Notes under the pieces: model-generated | Seen by the model: only the letters and a program-made list of their open reading frames with translations | The model's database searches: none | Told to the model about the DNA's origin: nothing | Part shown: piece by piece, positions 43,123-56,330 of the stretch | How the letters are laid out: the number at the start of each line of letters is the position of its first letter | Numbering within the stretch: the first letter of the stretch is position 1 | NCBI GenBank assembly: GCA_028023455.1 | Contig: JAQFVV010006245.1 | Span: forward strand, 5,205,276-5,269,275 | DNA: 64,000 nt | DNA from: Epiperipatus broadwayi | Lineage: Eukaryota; Onychophora; Udeonychophora; Euonychophora; Peripatidae | Direction: 5' to 3' | Position numbers and translations under genes: made by a program

Positions 43123-43260
43123 ATTTAAACAGCATTAAACTGTTGCACATGTGCTTTGGATTCTAACTATAAAATGAATGAATACTAACACTTCAAACAC
43201 ATGATTTAAACAGCATTAAACTGTTGCACATGCGCTTTGGATGCTGTTTAAATATTTAGA
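43123..43260 (+). repeat. Short direct and inverted repeat cluster
   Basis: atttaaacagcattaaactg and the following gttgcacatg-gctttggat occur at 43123-43162 and again at 43204-43242, 81 bp apart. Right after the second copy, atgctgtttaaatattt is the reverse complement of the start, so a hairpin can form. Possibly a small inverted-repeat transposon remnant. Confidence 0.55.
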
Positions 43261-43959
43261 TTATATAGTAAATGATATTATTTTATCAGTCAGTATGATT
43301 TTTATTTTCAATCAGTCAGTATTTTCATAAATCAAAAAAATATTTAAAAATCAATTATTTTGTAGTGCATATATAAGTTGTAAATAAATATATATATATA
43401 CAACAAAGGAAATAGTGTGTGAATAGAAATTCTATCAATTGCCGATTTTATGAACATTAACATTCATTCTCTGTGGAATTATTGTTGCTGACTTTTATTC
43501 TGTTTGGAGTTATTGTTGCATTTATGTGTATTTGTCTTTCTTTTGATTACTATTTAATAAAACTGCCTGAATTATGTCTAGAAATATACATTGGTGTTAT
43601 ATTCCAGAAAAATGAATTAGCAGAGATACAAAGAATCACAGTAATCATGTTAATTTATTTAATACAATCCCTTATGTATTTCATTTCATCACAAAAATAA
43701 TTTTAGCATTGTTTTATAATAAAATGAAGAAAATTAAATCATTTTAACTTCAGCTATGCCTATTTGTTTTTTTGTTTTATTTTTACAAAGAAAAAATATT
43801 GGATTTATTCATCTTTTTTTTTTCAAAAAATAAAAATAATGTATTGACTTTATTAATATAGTATTCAATTGCTAATTGTAATTTTATCTTTTGTTTGTTA
43901 TTTATTTTTGTTGATATCTTTTTATTGTTGATATATATATATTTATTAAACTATATTAT

Positions 43960-46390
43960 CATCATTTTCAACTATTTTTAATCCTCTGTTGAATAAATGT
44001 CTCTCCAAATTTATTCCAGTTTCTCCAGTCCATAATCTTTCTTTTCCACATCAAATTAGCAAATTTTCCATCCATCCTTCTCACATGTCATCTCTTTCTA
44101 AGTCTTTTACAATCTACCACATGCCTTCAACTTACTCATTGCTGTTTCAGCAGCATTTTTTTCCTTCATTTCTCTGCGATACCTAATGTAAGCTATTAGT
44201 TACTAAAACTCATAGTAGGTGGCATAAAATGTTGTCTTTTAAAGTCTTTGAATCCAATTTAAAACTTCAACAGGCCATCTATCTATCATCATCTTCTCTA
44301 GCACTATGTCTAATTAAATCTCTTTTCAATCTCTTAATTCTTTCAATGTTGTAAGTAATAATTGTTTGTTTTCTCACCTACGTATTTTATTTTCAATCTT
44401 TTATTGTTACTTCGAACATATATCTCTTCATATTTTGTTGAGTAGTCTAAAAGTCTCTATGTTTCTCTTCTATTAAATACCCTAGTCTTATTTATCCATA
44501 AGGAAGAACTGATAAGATAAATCAAATAAAACATTCCTTTTCAAACACATAGCCATATTTTCTTTTTAATATAAAATTATTTCTAGAAAACACCCCCCAT
44601 CTAAATTTTATTCTATGATTAATTTCATAACCTGATCAAGATATTTGTAATTATTAACTTTTTTAAATTCATAATTATCAGTTTTTATTTTATTTTCCTG
44701 AAGAATATTCATTGAACTTTAATCTTTTTTGGCATTATCTTTAGTCCTACCTTCTTAATTTCATTTGATAACTTTTGTAACATTTCCTGAAGTTCTGAAG
44801 CATTATTTGCAAATCTAAATGACTTAAATAATCTAATCTGTTTATGTTTACTCCCTTGTAATGCTTCTGTAAAAAGTATTGAAGATATGGGATAATATTA
44901 TCATACACCCTTCCCATTGTTAATCTTCTTTGTATTACTATGCAGTCTAATAACTGCTGACATATTTTGATATTCTTCAGAATAAGATAATATCCTGATT
45001 CTAAATTTTGATAACCTTTAATCACTAAAGCAAATTTTATAAAGACAAATGCCTTTTTATAATCTACAAATCCAAAGTATAAAGGCAACTCTTATTCATT
45101 GGTGTTTTCTACAGTTTCTCTCAATATTTGGATGTGATCATCCATTGTGTTCAAACCACTATTAAATCCATCTTGTTATTTGTTTTTTGGTTGACAATCT
45201 GAAATTTGTTGTTAGTAAAGATTTTGTATAAAAGACTGATAGGTCTGTAATTTCTAATAATTTCTTTAACCTCTTACTTAAATTTCAATATTATTATTGC
45301 ATTTTTAAAATCATCTGTTAAGTCTTTATCATTTAGACATTTGGTATACAGCTTTGCCAATATTTTTTTCTACTTCTTAAACTGATTCTTTTAAAATATA
45401 TTAATAATAATAATTTTTATCATTTCCTGGAGATTTTCCCATCTTAGAATTACCTCATCTCCTTATTTCAAATACTTGGCAGTCGAGAAAATATTATAAA
45501 TGTAAGACATTCTATGTTTTCTTCTCTTTTTTAAAAAATAGTTCCATCTTTTTTTTTATTGCTGGAATAACTTCCTTTGCAATATCAAGATGTTGTTTTA
45601 CACTTTTGGAGTTTTTATTCCCTTCTATAGCTTTCCTTATCAATTCACAATTAAATTTTTTTATATCATTATTAATTCTTATTCACCATATTTTACAAAA
45701 TTCTAAATATTAAATTCTTCTTAACAGATCAGTATTAAAAAATTTAATATTCCTTGTTAGCCTCATACTTTATCTTATCTCTATAGAAAATTTACTGGTA
45801 AATTGCTGGTACTTTTTCTTTTTTTTTTAACTCATTATTTTTTTTTCAAGTTATTAATAGAATATCACTTATTTTATTGCTTGCAGTCAAGTCTAAAGCT
45901 CTTCAAAATCTATTAACATTTTAAAATTATTTAAAAGTTCTAATTTAAAATCATTGGAAGTTAAAGAATATGAAATATTAATCCTCTCTTTTCTTAATAG
46001 TTTTTGTCTTTATAGTTTTGCATTAACAGTATTTTGTATCTCATAAATCAATGTTCACTTCCTGTGTTAAATCTATTAAAAACATTATGATCTTAAAATA
46101 ATATTTTCTGTTAGTTAAAATATAAGCCAATTTTGCTGCACCTTTGAATGATTCCATGTCAATTTCCATCTAGAATTTTTCTTAAAAGAAAGAATTTGTA
46201 ATGTTTTTTTTCCTTCAAGCTCCATGAGTCAATATCCTCTCTCATTGCTATTACTATAATCAAATTTACCCACATTACTTTCATGACAATTTTAAAATGC
46301 TGTTGGTCTGATCACAAGCATTTTATACATTCATATAAAAATCATTCATGTGAACTAGTTGTTGTCTAAAATCTGAACTTTTTCGTTAAT
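43960..46390 (-). pseudogene. RTE-like LINE, heavily decayed near full-length copy
   Basis: Minus strand. From the right: endonuclease scraps (HMNDFYMNV, near 46340; LTNRKYYF, near 46080), a charged linker, RT with the frame 45088-44747 reading FGFVDYKKAFVFIKFALVIKG (same block as FVDYEKAFDSINISSVIKAL in the plus copy at 40.4 kb), and the C-terminal tail in fragments to 43985, where simple tgat repeats mark the 3' end. It is the same family as the element at 38650-41482 but older: nearly every block is in a different frame. Confidence 0.7.
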
Positions 46391-48616
46391 TTGAACATGT
46401 GTAATGGAACTATATATTCACTGTTTCAAAATTCTAGCAACCAGAAATAATTAAGAAAAAATTTTAAAAATAAGATTTTAATTAATGTTCTTGTTCACAT
46501 TTCAACTGCTTTCTACTGCTCAATCAATTACAAACCTTGCATTCATAGAAAATGGCAATTCTCTTTCTAGACAAAAACATGGAGTTAAAATTAAAAATTA
46601 TAATTTCAATATTGTAAGCAAAATATGTTTGTACTTTCTTAAGATTACATACCAATTTTTTAAAATATCACTTTTAGTAATAATTTTTGATTAAATTTTT
46701 TTAAATTAGTTTTTATCTTTCAAAATCTAGTTTTCAATTATTATAAGTAGTGTACTTTTAGTCCATTGTATATTTTTTTTTAATTAATTATTTTGGTTTA
46801 TATTTTAATTTATATATGAAAATTTTTAAATATTTATAGCATTAGTGAATAATCAGGTACATTTATATATTTATAGTTAAAAACTATGATGTAATTTTTT
46901 ATTATTTTGTGGTCTAATATATATAATTTTAAAATTAATATGCACTATAAATGCGAAAGCATAGTGTTTTATTCATCATTGTCTAACATAATAGTAATGA
47001 TAAATGGAATAGAAAATTATATAACATTAACATAGTAGCTAAAAAGCAATTTTTATTAAAATTCTCTCATGACCATAGTCTGTTTTTTAATAGATGATTC
47101 TATGATAAGAAAATTTTAGTAAAATTTGTTTTTTAGTTAATATTTTAAAGTTATATGATTTCTACTTTGTTTTTACTATATATACTATTCATTACTATTT
47201 ACAAATCCTTATGTTTTAGAACCAAATATCAGATATAGTGATATCATTATACTATAAATATATACATTTGTAATGCAAATTATATAAATTTATTACCATC
47301 CATGAATTTTGATAACCATACCAAGGCAGAATCAATTGTTGCAGATATAGGAAGAATGCTGAACATTTATTTAAGCTCTTTCACATTTATTTTATAATTA
47401 TAGTTAATATATTAACTCATTTGAGTTTTCTAATACTCAAATCCTATATTGTCAATTGATTAAAAAAAAAATCACTTTTGTTTTTGACAAAAAAAATCTG
47501 TGAAATATTATTGCAGTATTTATAATTCATATATATTCACATTTAGAATGATTTATCCAAATAATTTTTTAAAAAAAAAACAAAAACAAATAAATTAAAT
47601 TTTTATTATATAATAATCCAAAATTGCATTTTTATATTTTTTAAGGAATTATAAATGCAATAATAATTATTTGATAAAATCGTCTTGATGATGTATATGC
47701 AAGTCAAACACTAATTTGTGATACTTTCATTTTAGAATGTTTACACCCTTGAAGGGATTTATTTATGTATAAAATTCACTTTTACAAACTTATTTATATT
47801 GAAAATAAATTACTTAATATTTAACTAAATCAAAAAATAAAATGCATTATGTTGAAGTTGCTATGTGAAAAGTAAATATAATAAAGTTTATGCATTTATG
47901 AGAAGCTTTATGCTATCATATTATGATGATAAATAAGATATACTAATTTAATAGAGTCTAATCACTCTAATAATTGAACTACATGAATTGATATAAAGTT
48001 GTATTATAAAGAATTTTCTTTTAATTTTATAATTTATATGTTTTTATGTTTATTTTAATTAGAAAATAAAATATGCTAATTCATTCAAGTTAATGGCAAT
48101 CATAATTAAAGTCTGTTTTTCATTTTATTGTTTTTTGTTTATACTATGCAGTCTGTTTTTGTAAACATTTTGTTTTCTATAATCTGAGTATTAATTATTT
48201 ATAATTAATTTTATAATTAAATTTATTAATTTTGTTGCTTGTGAATTTTAATAGAAGTGTATTTTGTAAAGAAAAATATATGTTTGATTATTGATAAATA
48301 TCTTTAAAGTGTACATAGAGATACATTTAGAGTTTTAGTTTGGTTTAAAAAGAGAAGAGAAACCAATAAGATAAACAGACATTGTGCAATGGGATCATGA
48401 TGATACCAGCTTTGTTTCATAAGTGATTTTTGCACTCACAACTTTGACATCAATTATTTCTTGTAAATACATTAATGATTATTACTAAGTATTTATTAAA
48501 GTAGATATTATTTCTAGCTCAAATGTTTAAATTTCGCTTAAAGAATATCTTGCGATATAATAAATTTTAGATGAACTATGTATCAATAAAAAACTTGAAA
48601 ATATATTGTAATATGG
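46391..48616. other. A+T-rich, no gene recognised
   Basis: Nothing supported in this stretch. Confidence 0.4.
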
Positions 48617-49520
48617 AGAAACTGGGTTGAACCTGGGATGATGGAATATTGTTCACAAATAAATATACAAGAAATGAAAATGAATATAATGAATGACAGA
48701 TCAGCAAAAACATTGACTAACTATGAGTTTACCATTACAGAGAAGGAGAATAAATAAATCAACAATCAAACTTATGACTGGTTTTGAAAGCGATCCACTA
48801 TAGACCAGCCTAATTATTTAGTCTTTGCCAAACTTGGGATCAATTGTATAAACAATAATTTGGAAATACAAACTTAAGTACTAATCCATCAGAATATAAT
48901 AATTAAAAAAATAATGTTGGGATACAGAATTCATGCGGATCAGTGCCCAGGCCATTTAGTACCATTAATGTAATGGCCAACTATAAACTTAATTTCTAAT
49001 TATAAATAAAATAAAATGTAGGCATAGACTTTAAAGGATATCCCTTTGCACCAGCCAGCATTAGAGAGGTAATGAAGTCATCACCACTAGATGTCTATAA
49101 CATTAAACATTTTATTTAATTTATAATTAGAAATTAAATTTATAATTGGCCAGTACATTAATAGTACTAAGTGATCAGAGCATTGATGATGATCAACATG
49201 ATATCCCAGCATTACTATTTTTTTAATTATTATATTCTGATGGATTAGAACTGAAGTTTGTGCATTTAAATTATTGTTTATACAATCTGCCCCAAGTTTG
49301 GCAAGGGCTAGATAATTAGTGTTGTCTATAAAATCACTTTCAAATCCAGTCACAAGGTTGATTGTCAATTTATTTATTCTTCTCTGTAATTCTGGTGAAC
49401 TCATATTAGTCTATGTTTTTTTCTGATCTATCATTCATTATATTCAGTTTCATTTTTTATATATTTATTTGTGATCAATGATGATGATGATTTCCCATCA
49501 TCCCAGGTTCACTCCAGTTT
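48617..49520. repeat. Large palindrome of two inverted repeat copies
   Basis: actgggttgaacctgggatg at 48621 onward reads towards 49085; the same text in reverse complement runs from about 49520 back to 49090 (aactggagtgaacctgggat). The arms, each about 430-470 bp, meet with almost no spacer, so a hairpin of about 900 bp is possible. The minus arm keeps a 105-codon frame (49404-49087, start MSSPELQRRINKLTINLV) that is broken in the plus arm. No known domain recognised. Confidence 0.65.
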
Positions 49521-49574
49521 TTTTATGTTGTTACAAATTTTGCTATACATAGGGCACCATTTTAATAGTAAGAA

Positions 49575-50110
49575 CTTTAAGTGAACTTGGGGTGGTGGAA
49601 AATCATCATCATCAATCCCAAGTCAAAGGCTAGCCTAATTTAATTATAAATATATAATGAATATAAGCAATGAGAGAATGAGAGATCAGCAAAAACAAAG
49701 ACTAACTATGAGTTCACCAGCATTACACAAAAGTAATAATAATCATTAATTATCATGAAAGGTGAACAATAAAAATAAATCAACAGTCAATCTTGTGATT
49801 GGATTTGAAAGTGGTCCATTATAGACCAGGCTAATTATTTAGCCCTTGCCAAGTTTGGGCATCAATACAACATAATAATTTATATACACAAACTATCAGA
49901 TTATAACAATTACAAAAATAATGCTAGGACATGCTGATCATCATTAATTCTCTGACCATTTTCTACCATTAATGTACTATCCAATTATAAATTTAATTTC
50001 TAATAATAAAAACTAAGTAAAATGTAGTGCTGTAAAGAATATCCCTTTGCACCATCTAGCATTAGAGAAGTAATGAAATCAACATCAACTGGATGTCCAT
50101 AATACTAAAC
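49575..50110 (+). repeat. Third copy of the palindrome repeat
   Basis: From gtgaacttggggtggtggaa through actaactatgagttcaccag, ttgtgattggatttgaaagt and gcccttgccaagtttgg to ctggatgtccataatactaaac this matches the arms of the palindrome in the plus direction, with a short insert after the atgagttcaccag segment. Confirms that the unit is a dispersed or tandem repeat. Confidence 0.65.
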
Positions 50111-51147
50111 ATAAACCCCCATCCATATAACTAAATGTTATGCATGAATCCAGCTTGGTGAGCAAGAACTCTACAACTATTACTGTGAAGCAAGAGATAA
50201 TACCAACATATAATAATTTATATTTCAAACCTATTTTAGGTTTGAATGAATTCACTGAAATAACGTAATGAAATATAAATTTATTAATTAGAAACAATAA
50301 TTATAAAATGAAATTAAGGTCTGCTAAGTATGCTATAAATATAAAATCAGCATTCTGATTTTGATTAGAATACAAATGTATATATATATAACCATTAGAA
50401 ATCAGTCAACACATAAACAATCCCAATATAGATAATCAAGAATTTCAAACTGTTGTCAAAGCAACCTTCTTTTAGCAACAGAGATGGAATATATACATAC
50501 ACTGTTACATTGTTATTTACATATATCTCAATAGGTTTACATAAAACACACCTATATATCAGAACACAGATGTGCCTCTATAATATAAAATGGACATATT
50601 TAAATTGTCATAGACTTATAAAAAAAAAAAAAAATTCATTTTTAATGATACATAAATGACTAATTTTAACATATATGTGAGTGATGACTGATTTTAATAT
50701 ATATGTGTCTACATGATATGCATCTAATATAAGCACACAAATGTGCTTTATAATATTAGAATTATCATAAAAAATTCAATTCATTTTAATATATAAAATA
50801 TTAATTTTAACATATATGTGTATACACACTGACATTTATATTCTAGGAGATTTCATTTGTCAAAAATAATAAACTTATTAAACCATATGTTTTCACAAGA
50901 CAATTAATTTGATATTGAAAATATACATAAATTCACATGTATGTGTGTGTATATATATATATAAATAGATAGTATGAATCAAAGTTATTAAGATAATTAC
51001 TTATTTCTAATGATATGCAAAATTTTTTTTTTTTAAAAACATAAAAATAAAAAATAATCAGAAGATTGAGTTTGAAAAGTTCTTTTAAAATACAGCCTTA
51101 TGTTTCTTCATTTACTATAAGAAAGATTTCTGAGTTGTTGTTTTTTT

Positions 51148-52423
51148 GGTGCTTGTCTTATAGATACAGATGCCGTTGGATGGCGCCGTTTTCATGCTAA
51201 AACTATAAAACATGACCATTCCCGGGCCGTTGATTATAATAATTTTGCTGTGCTTTTTTGTAATGCGAAAATAAAAACAAAACAAAATCGTCTTTTATAA
51301 ATATTATTTTTTATTAACGTATACAATTTAAATGATAATAATAAATGTAAAATAAAATCAACAAATTACAATTTGATTCGTGTTTTTTCTATCGTATATT
51401 TTTTTAATTGTGTTACGGCTTTTTTTTTATCAATTTTCTATCGGATATTTTTTTACTTGTGTTACGGCTTTTTTTTTATCAATTTTCTATCGGATATTTT
51501 TTTACTTGTGTTACGACTTTTTTTTTTGTTGTTGTTTAACTAAAAAATAATAATCGTAATAAAAAGTATAATTTCTTAGTCTATTTTTTATTTTTTTAGT
51601 CTTCGTTTTACTTTTTTTTTTTTTTTACAGACAAAGAGATATTACGGCTATTTTTTACTTCAAATAGAATGACAATAAAAAGTAAAAGTTGTTACGGTTA
51701 GGTTTAGGGTTAGTGTTCTGTTGTTTGTAATGCTAAAATAAAAAATATCAAAATCGTAACCGTACTCGGACAAAAGAAAGAAACTCAAACTTTTTTAAAC
51801 AACAACAAACACATATAAATGTCTTCTTTACTTATTAAACATGTTTATAATATTTGCTTTTTATGAAATTTACAAAAAATCATGCATATTTGTACTTTTC
51901 TTACTGGATATTTTTTTGGTACCGCTCTTTTTTACTTCAAAAATATACACACGTAGAATCTTCTTTGTCTCGTGGAATGTTACGAACAGTATGTTACTTG
52001 ACACGTTACCTAATTGCAACTCACTAAAAACATAGATCTTTAACATTTTCCCAATTAAAACTTCAATACAGTACGTTGTAAAAAGTCTTAGAATTATTAC
52101 TTTAAAAAATCTGAACATTTCAATACTTTAAAATAAAAAAAAATCAAATGAAAACAACATTTCCATCCAATTCAAATACAAACTCTCTCATCAAGCCGTA
52201 ACTATTTTATAAACTGTGCGAATTCGGAAAATGTATTTGCTGCTATGCGACATACATGCTGTACTGCGACGCGACATAGCGGCCTGCATTCTGTAGCACA
52301 ACAAAAAAGTTGTATTATAGAAAATGCGGGTTCGAACATGTCGGCCGCGGAAACAGCATTTTTATGTGTTTTAGCGCGAAAACCGCGCCATAGAGCGGCG
52401 TCTTTAGCTATAAGATGAGTACC
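51148..52423. mobile_element. CpG-rich terminal-inverted-repeat element
   Basis: The left end (51148-51229: ggtgcttgtcttatag, then ggatggcgccgttttcatgc, then cccgggccg) and the reverse complement of the right end (52342-52423: ggtactcatcttatag, ctatggcgcggttttcgcgc, ccgcggccg) align over about 80 bp with roughly three quarters identity. The 1.3 kb interior has a 49-bp tandem array and T runs, and no transposase. GC- and CpG-rich ends contrast with the local A+T background. T runs next to both ends hide any target duplication. Confidence 0.62.
51385..51530 (+). repeat. 49-bp tandem repeat, about three units
   Basis: gttacggct occurs at 51412 and 51461 and gttacgact at 51510, each followed by a T run and (twice) atcaattttctatcggata. 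Period 49 bp, units two and three nearly identical. Lies inside the CpG-rich element. Confidence 0.75.
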
Positions 52424-55400
52424 GTTTTTTTAATTTCAAAATAAATATTTTATGAATTAATCCTCTGTTTTGAGATATATAATTTAAACCAACACTTATT
52501 TATTTTTAAACTTGTAAATCAGAGATTTTAACTACAAAATTAATTATTTAAAATATTTCAACAAATTATCTTTCTCCTCACCAACAGATATATGTTCATG
52601 AAGTATATCTCCTGTGTAAGTATAATATATAAGGCTATAATAAATTCATTTGTGCTTCCTTTCATATTAGATAAAATTGCATATATATAAACTAGAGCAC
52701 TTTTTTTTAGTAAGGTGGTCAATTATAATCATGTCCATAATAGAGTAGTATAATGGCCCATTGATATTTTTGAGGAAGGTATAAGTCAGCTCCATTTAGT
52801 CTATAATTTAATAGGCTTCAGGCATGCTATCTAGTACACATATTGGCTGTAAACTGCCTAAAAACAGTCTTGGCTCCATGTGATTTCAAACTACCATTGT
52901 GATAGCAGCAGCTGATTTGTACTCTGAACCTTCAGTTATAACTTCATAATGATACTGCTATATACCTGATTGTAAGCTACGAATGATTCAAATCCATATT
53001 TTTATAGTATATCCTAGAGTTTAAAAACAACAATTAAATAAATTCTTTATCTTGACTGAAAAAAGTTAATGACTCTTTTCAGTTCACCTTAGTTCTTTCA
53101 AAAACAATTTTGTAGAATTTTATCAAAGTATTTAATTTTTAAAAAATCTTAATCTAATTAAAAATAGAATACAAATTTATAATTACCAATATATCTATTA
53201 TAATATAAAAATGTTTGTTTTAGATTTCTGTCCTTTTTTTTAATGATCAAAATCTGAAGAAAACATTTAATGGACCTTTTTAAATGATTTAAAACTACAG
53301 TTTATAATAATTTTACATTCAAAAATTATTATTTAACCCTTAACTGTTGTTATTCTAGTGTAAAATAGAAAATATCTACAAAAAATTTTGTGTTTATTTT
53401 TACTTTTATTTTCAACTTTATATATATATGTGCACACACACACTACTATGTTGTATGCTATGAGATATATAACCGTTTCAATATATAATTTGGTATTTTA
53501 AAATATGTCAATATGTGCAAAATATAAATACGAAAAATACATTTTATTCAGTTTCATTTTTATTGTTAAAAAAGCAAAAAACTAATTTTTAAATGAGTTA
53601 TTTGCAATGGGCATTTGTATTTGTGATACAAATCACAAGTAATAATTACTTTGTCAATTTTTATTTATGTTATTGTTATAAGTGTAATGTGAATTTTATC
53701 TATATACAACTAAATTAAAAGAACTTCATTACATAAAAATCAAGTGCTTTCATTATTACATGTAATTTCTATAACAAATGCAAGTATGTGGTCATAGTAA
53801 GAAAAAAATTAATGGAATGACCTTATAGCTTTGGAGTTTATAAGAAATTCCAGTCCAGTCCTGAAAGTGTCAGCACTTGGTACAATATGAATTGTAAGCG
53901 CATCTGATATTCAGCATTGTAGGGCAATAGTCATACTCATTGTAAATAATATACTTAAAAATTGTTTGTTGTTGTTTGTTTGTTTTTTTTTTTCAAATAA
54001 ATACATGAAATTTTACTAAGTATTCTTTTTGTATTTATATATGTTGACATATTTTAAAATACAATATATTATATCTTTATTAATTTTTTTATTTATTTTA
54101 ATAAAAAAGTTAATGAATTCATAAATAGAGTAAATCTCAATCATTTTATCATAGAATGTAGTTATGAAATTTGTTTACAATTTTCTTTAAGTTTTGTAAA
54201 ATTGTCCTTTTTTTTTCTTTGTTTGATAATTAATTAATAAATTTAATTATTCAGCAATTCAATTTGACATGCTTTTTTTTTTTTTTATTGCTTATGGGTT
54301 TATTTGTTGTTTTACTAATTATTTTGTTGGTTAATTTTTTGACTAAAGGGAAATCACTAGAGAGAAAAACGAATAAATTTAATTATTTTAGAAGAGGGAA
54401 AAACATCTTACTAATTAAAATTTTTTTTGTAAATTAATAATAAGTAGTGAAAGAATTTGCTATTTTCTTTTCTTTCTTTTTAATAAATGAACTTTTTAAA
54501 TAGTAATAAATATACCTATTTTATTTGTATCTTAAATTATTCTTTTTAGAATTCACTAAATAGATGTGAAATATGTAAAAAAAAAAAAATTTCCTTTATT
54601 TATCAAAATCTAACTTAGAAGACCCCATAAAATATAAGAATTTTATTATGTTGTAGGTCAGACATATAAGAACTTATTAAGCAATCCAGGTATCATATTA
54701 ACACTGTTTTGTTTAATTGTTTACTATTTACAGATTCAAGGATGACTCTATGCATTATTTATTAATAATGTATTCATTATTTTGTCTAATCCCTGAATAT
54801 AGACCCAAAAATAAAGAGAAATAAAATGAATTGAATTAAGTGAAAGTGATCATGTTATCATTTACTCATAATATTTTTTTTTATTATTTAAATATCTCAA
54901 CTGTTTTCAGATAGACAACAATATGTCTAGGTAAACAATAGAATTATATAGTAATTATAATTAAGTTAAATTTTAATGTGTTGTTGAAATAATATGGCTT
55001 AATTTTAATAATTTTTTTCCATTTCAAAAACGTACATATTACATTTAATTACATATATCAAATTAGTACACAAATTTTATCCAAAATTATATTTTTTTGC
55101 ACTTATATTTTTGGTTAGTATATGAATTGCCCTCCACTATTATTTTAAGGATGAAATTTGCCTTTTTCATGTAAGATTGTAATATAAGACTACTACTAAT
55201 CTATTTATCAAAGTTTGAAGGATTTGTGTGTAATAAATTAAAAGTACTACTAATATTACTTCATACAGAAAACATTGAAAATTATATATCCCTTTCCCTC
55301 CCTTAATTGTTTGATTTGTTAAATCATATAACTAGTTACTCTGAATTTTTGTTCGAACAGTTTGTCTTCTGTGATGCTGACAGATTTCTGTCTGCTCACT

Positions 55401-55469
55401 TAGTCTTTTGGGAATTCAGTCTGTTCTCTGAACTTTTGTTGATCGAAATTTTAATTTGTCTCTTGATGT
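52424..55469. other. A+T-rich, no gene recognised
   Basis: The block 52720-52990 is less A+T-rich and could be an old element, but no frame or RNA motif was recognised. Simple repeats near 53420-53450. Confidence 0.35.
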
Positions 55470-55597
55470 GGTAATTTGATTCTCTTTATTAGTTCCATAA
55501 GTTGTTTATTTTGATCATTATATACTGTTAATGTGATCATTTGATTCTCTTTATTAGTTCTCTAGATTGTCTATTATGATCATTGGATATTGTTATT
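55470..55597 (+). repeat. Two-unit tandem repeat of about 62 bp
   Basis: ttgattctctttattagttc followed by a tgatcatt block occurs at about 55477 and 55540. A looser third match (gatctgatcattcgactctg) follows near 55615. Confidence 0.5.
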
Positions 55598-55919
55598 CAC
55601 CCAATTATTCACTGATCTGATCATTCGACTCTGTGTTGATCAGCTTTCTTGATTTTCTGTTTGGTCTTAGTTGGTTTATGAGCTTTCTATTTTGTTACCT
55701 TTCTATGCAGGCTCTTTTTTGATTGTTGTTAGGCCATTTTTTTGAGAAATATTTTTTTTATTTTATCCCTTTGGTTTGAGCAAGCATAACTTTTTTTTGA
55801 TTCTGTACTTCATTAGTAATTCTGCAAGTACTTTTCTTAAAATTATTGTAGATATGTAGTGATGTAATAAAAATATTCATATAATGTAGGTTCTCCAAGT
55901 TGCACTTAATCCCTTAATG

Positions 55920-56330
55920 AGAAAGATTTTTTTTTTTAGCTTCTTGGACTATCCATTCTACCTGCCCATTACTTTTTGAATGAATGAAGGGAATTCAAAG
56001 GGGTTTTATATAGTTAATTTGGGTAGAGATGAATATTATTTTATCAACCTATTTACCTGTTATATCCCATGGGTAGTTTATAATCATCTTTATTCTTCTA
56101 TAATCTGGACATTTTTGAATCAACACCTATTATTATCGAAATTGTTTTTTCTCCTGAATAGGCATGATGTATATAGGTTTGTGACCAGGGCTCTTTACCT
56201 GCTGTTCATACCAGCTGATATTTTTTAGCTTGCATATTCTCTGCTGATTGGTATTATCTATATATCTAATATCTAGCTTTAATGTTTTTTTGATTTCTGG
56301 TATTTTTATTTATATTACTCCGTATCAGCC
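55920..56330 (-). pseudogene. Ty3-type integrase scrap
   Basis: Minus strand at about 55920-55985 reads FIHSKSNGQVEWIVQEAKK, matching the (P)-Q-S-N-G-Q-V-E block around the third catalytic residue of Ty3 integrases. Upstream on the same strand the text is in mixed frames and only weakly similar to the rest of integrase. Treated as a short, old pol remnant. Confidence 0.45.

Noticed and set aside
51690-51716. Telomere-like string (ggttaggtttagggttag)
   Set aside because: Only about one and a half degenerate repeats inside a transposon-like element; no array.
52325-52340. gcgggttcgaacatg as a tRNA B box
   Set aside because: Isolated; no A box, T arm or cloverleaf around it, and it lies beside the terminal inverted repeat of the CpG-rich element.
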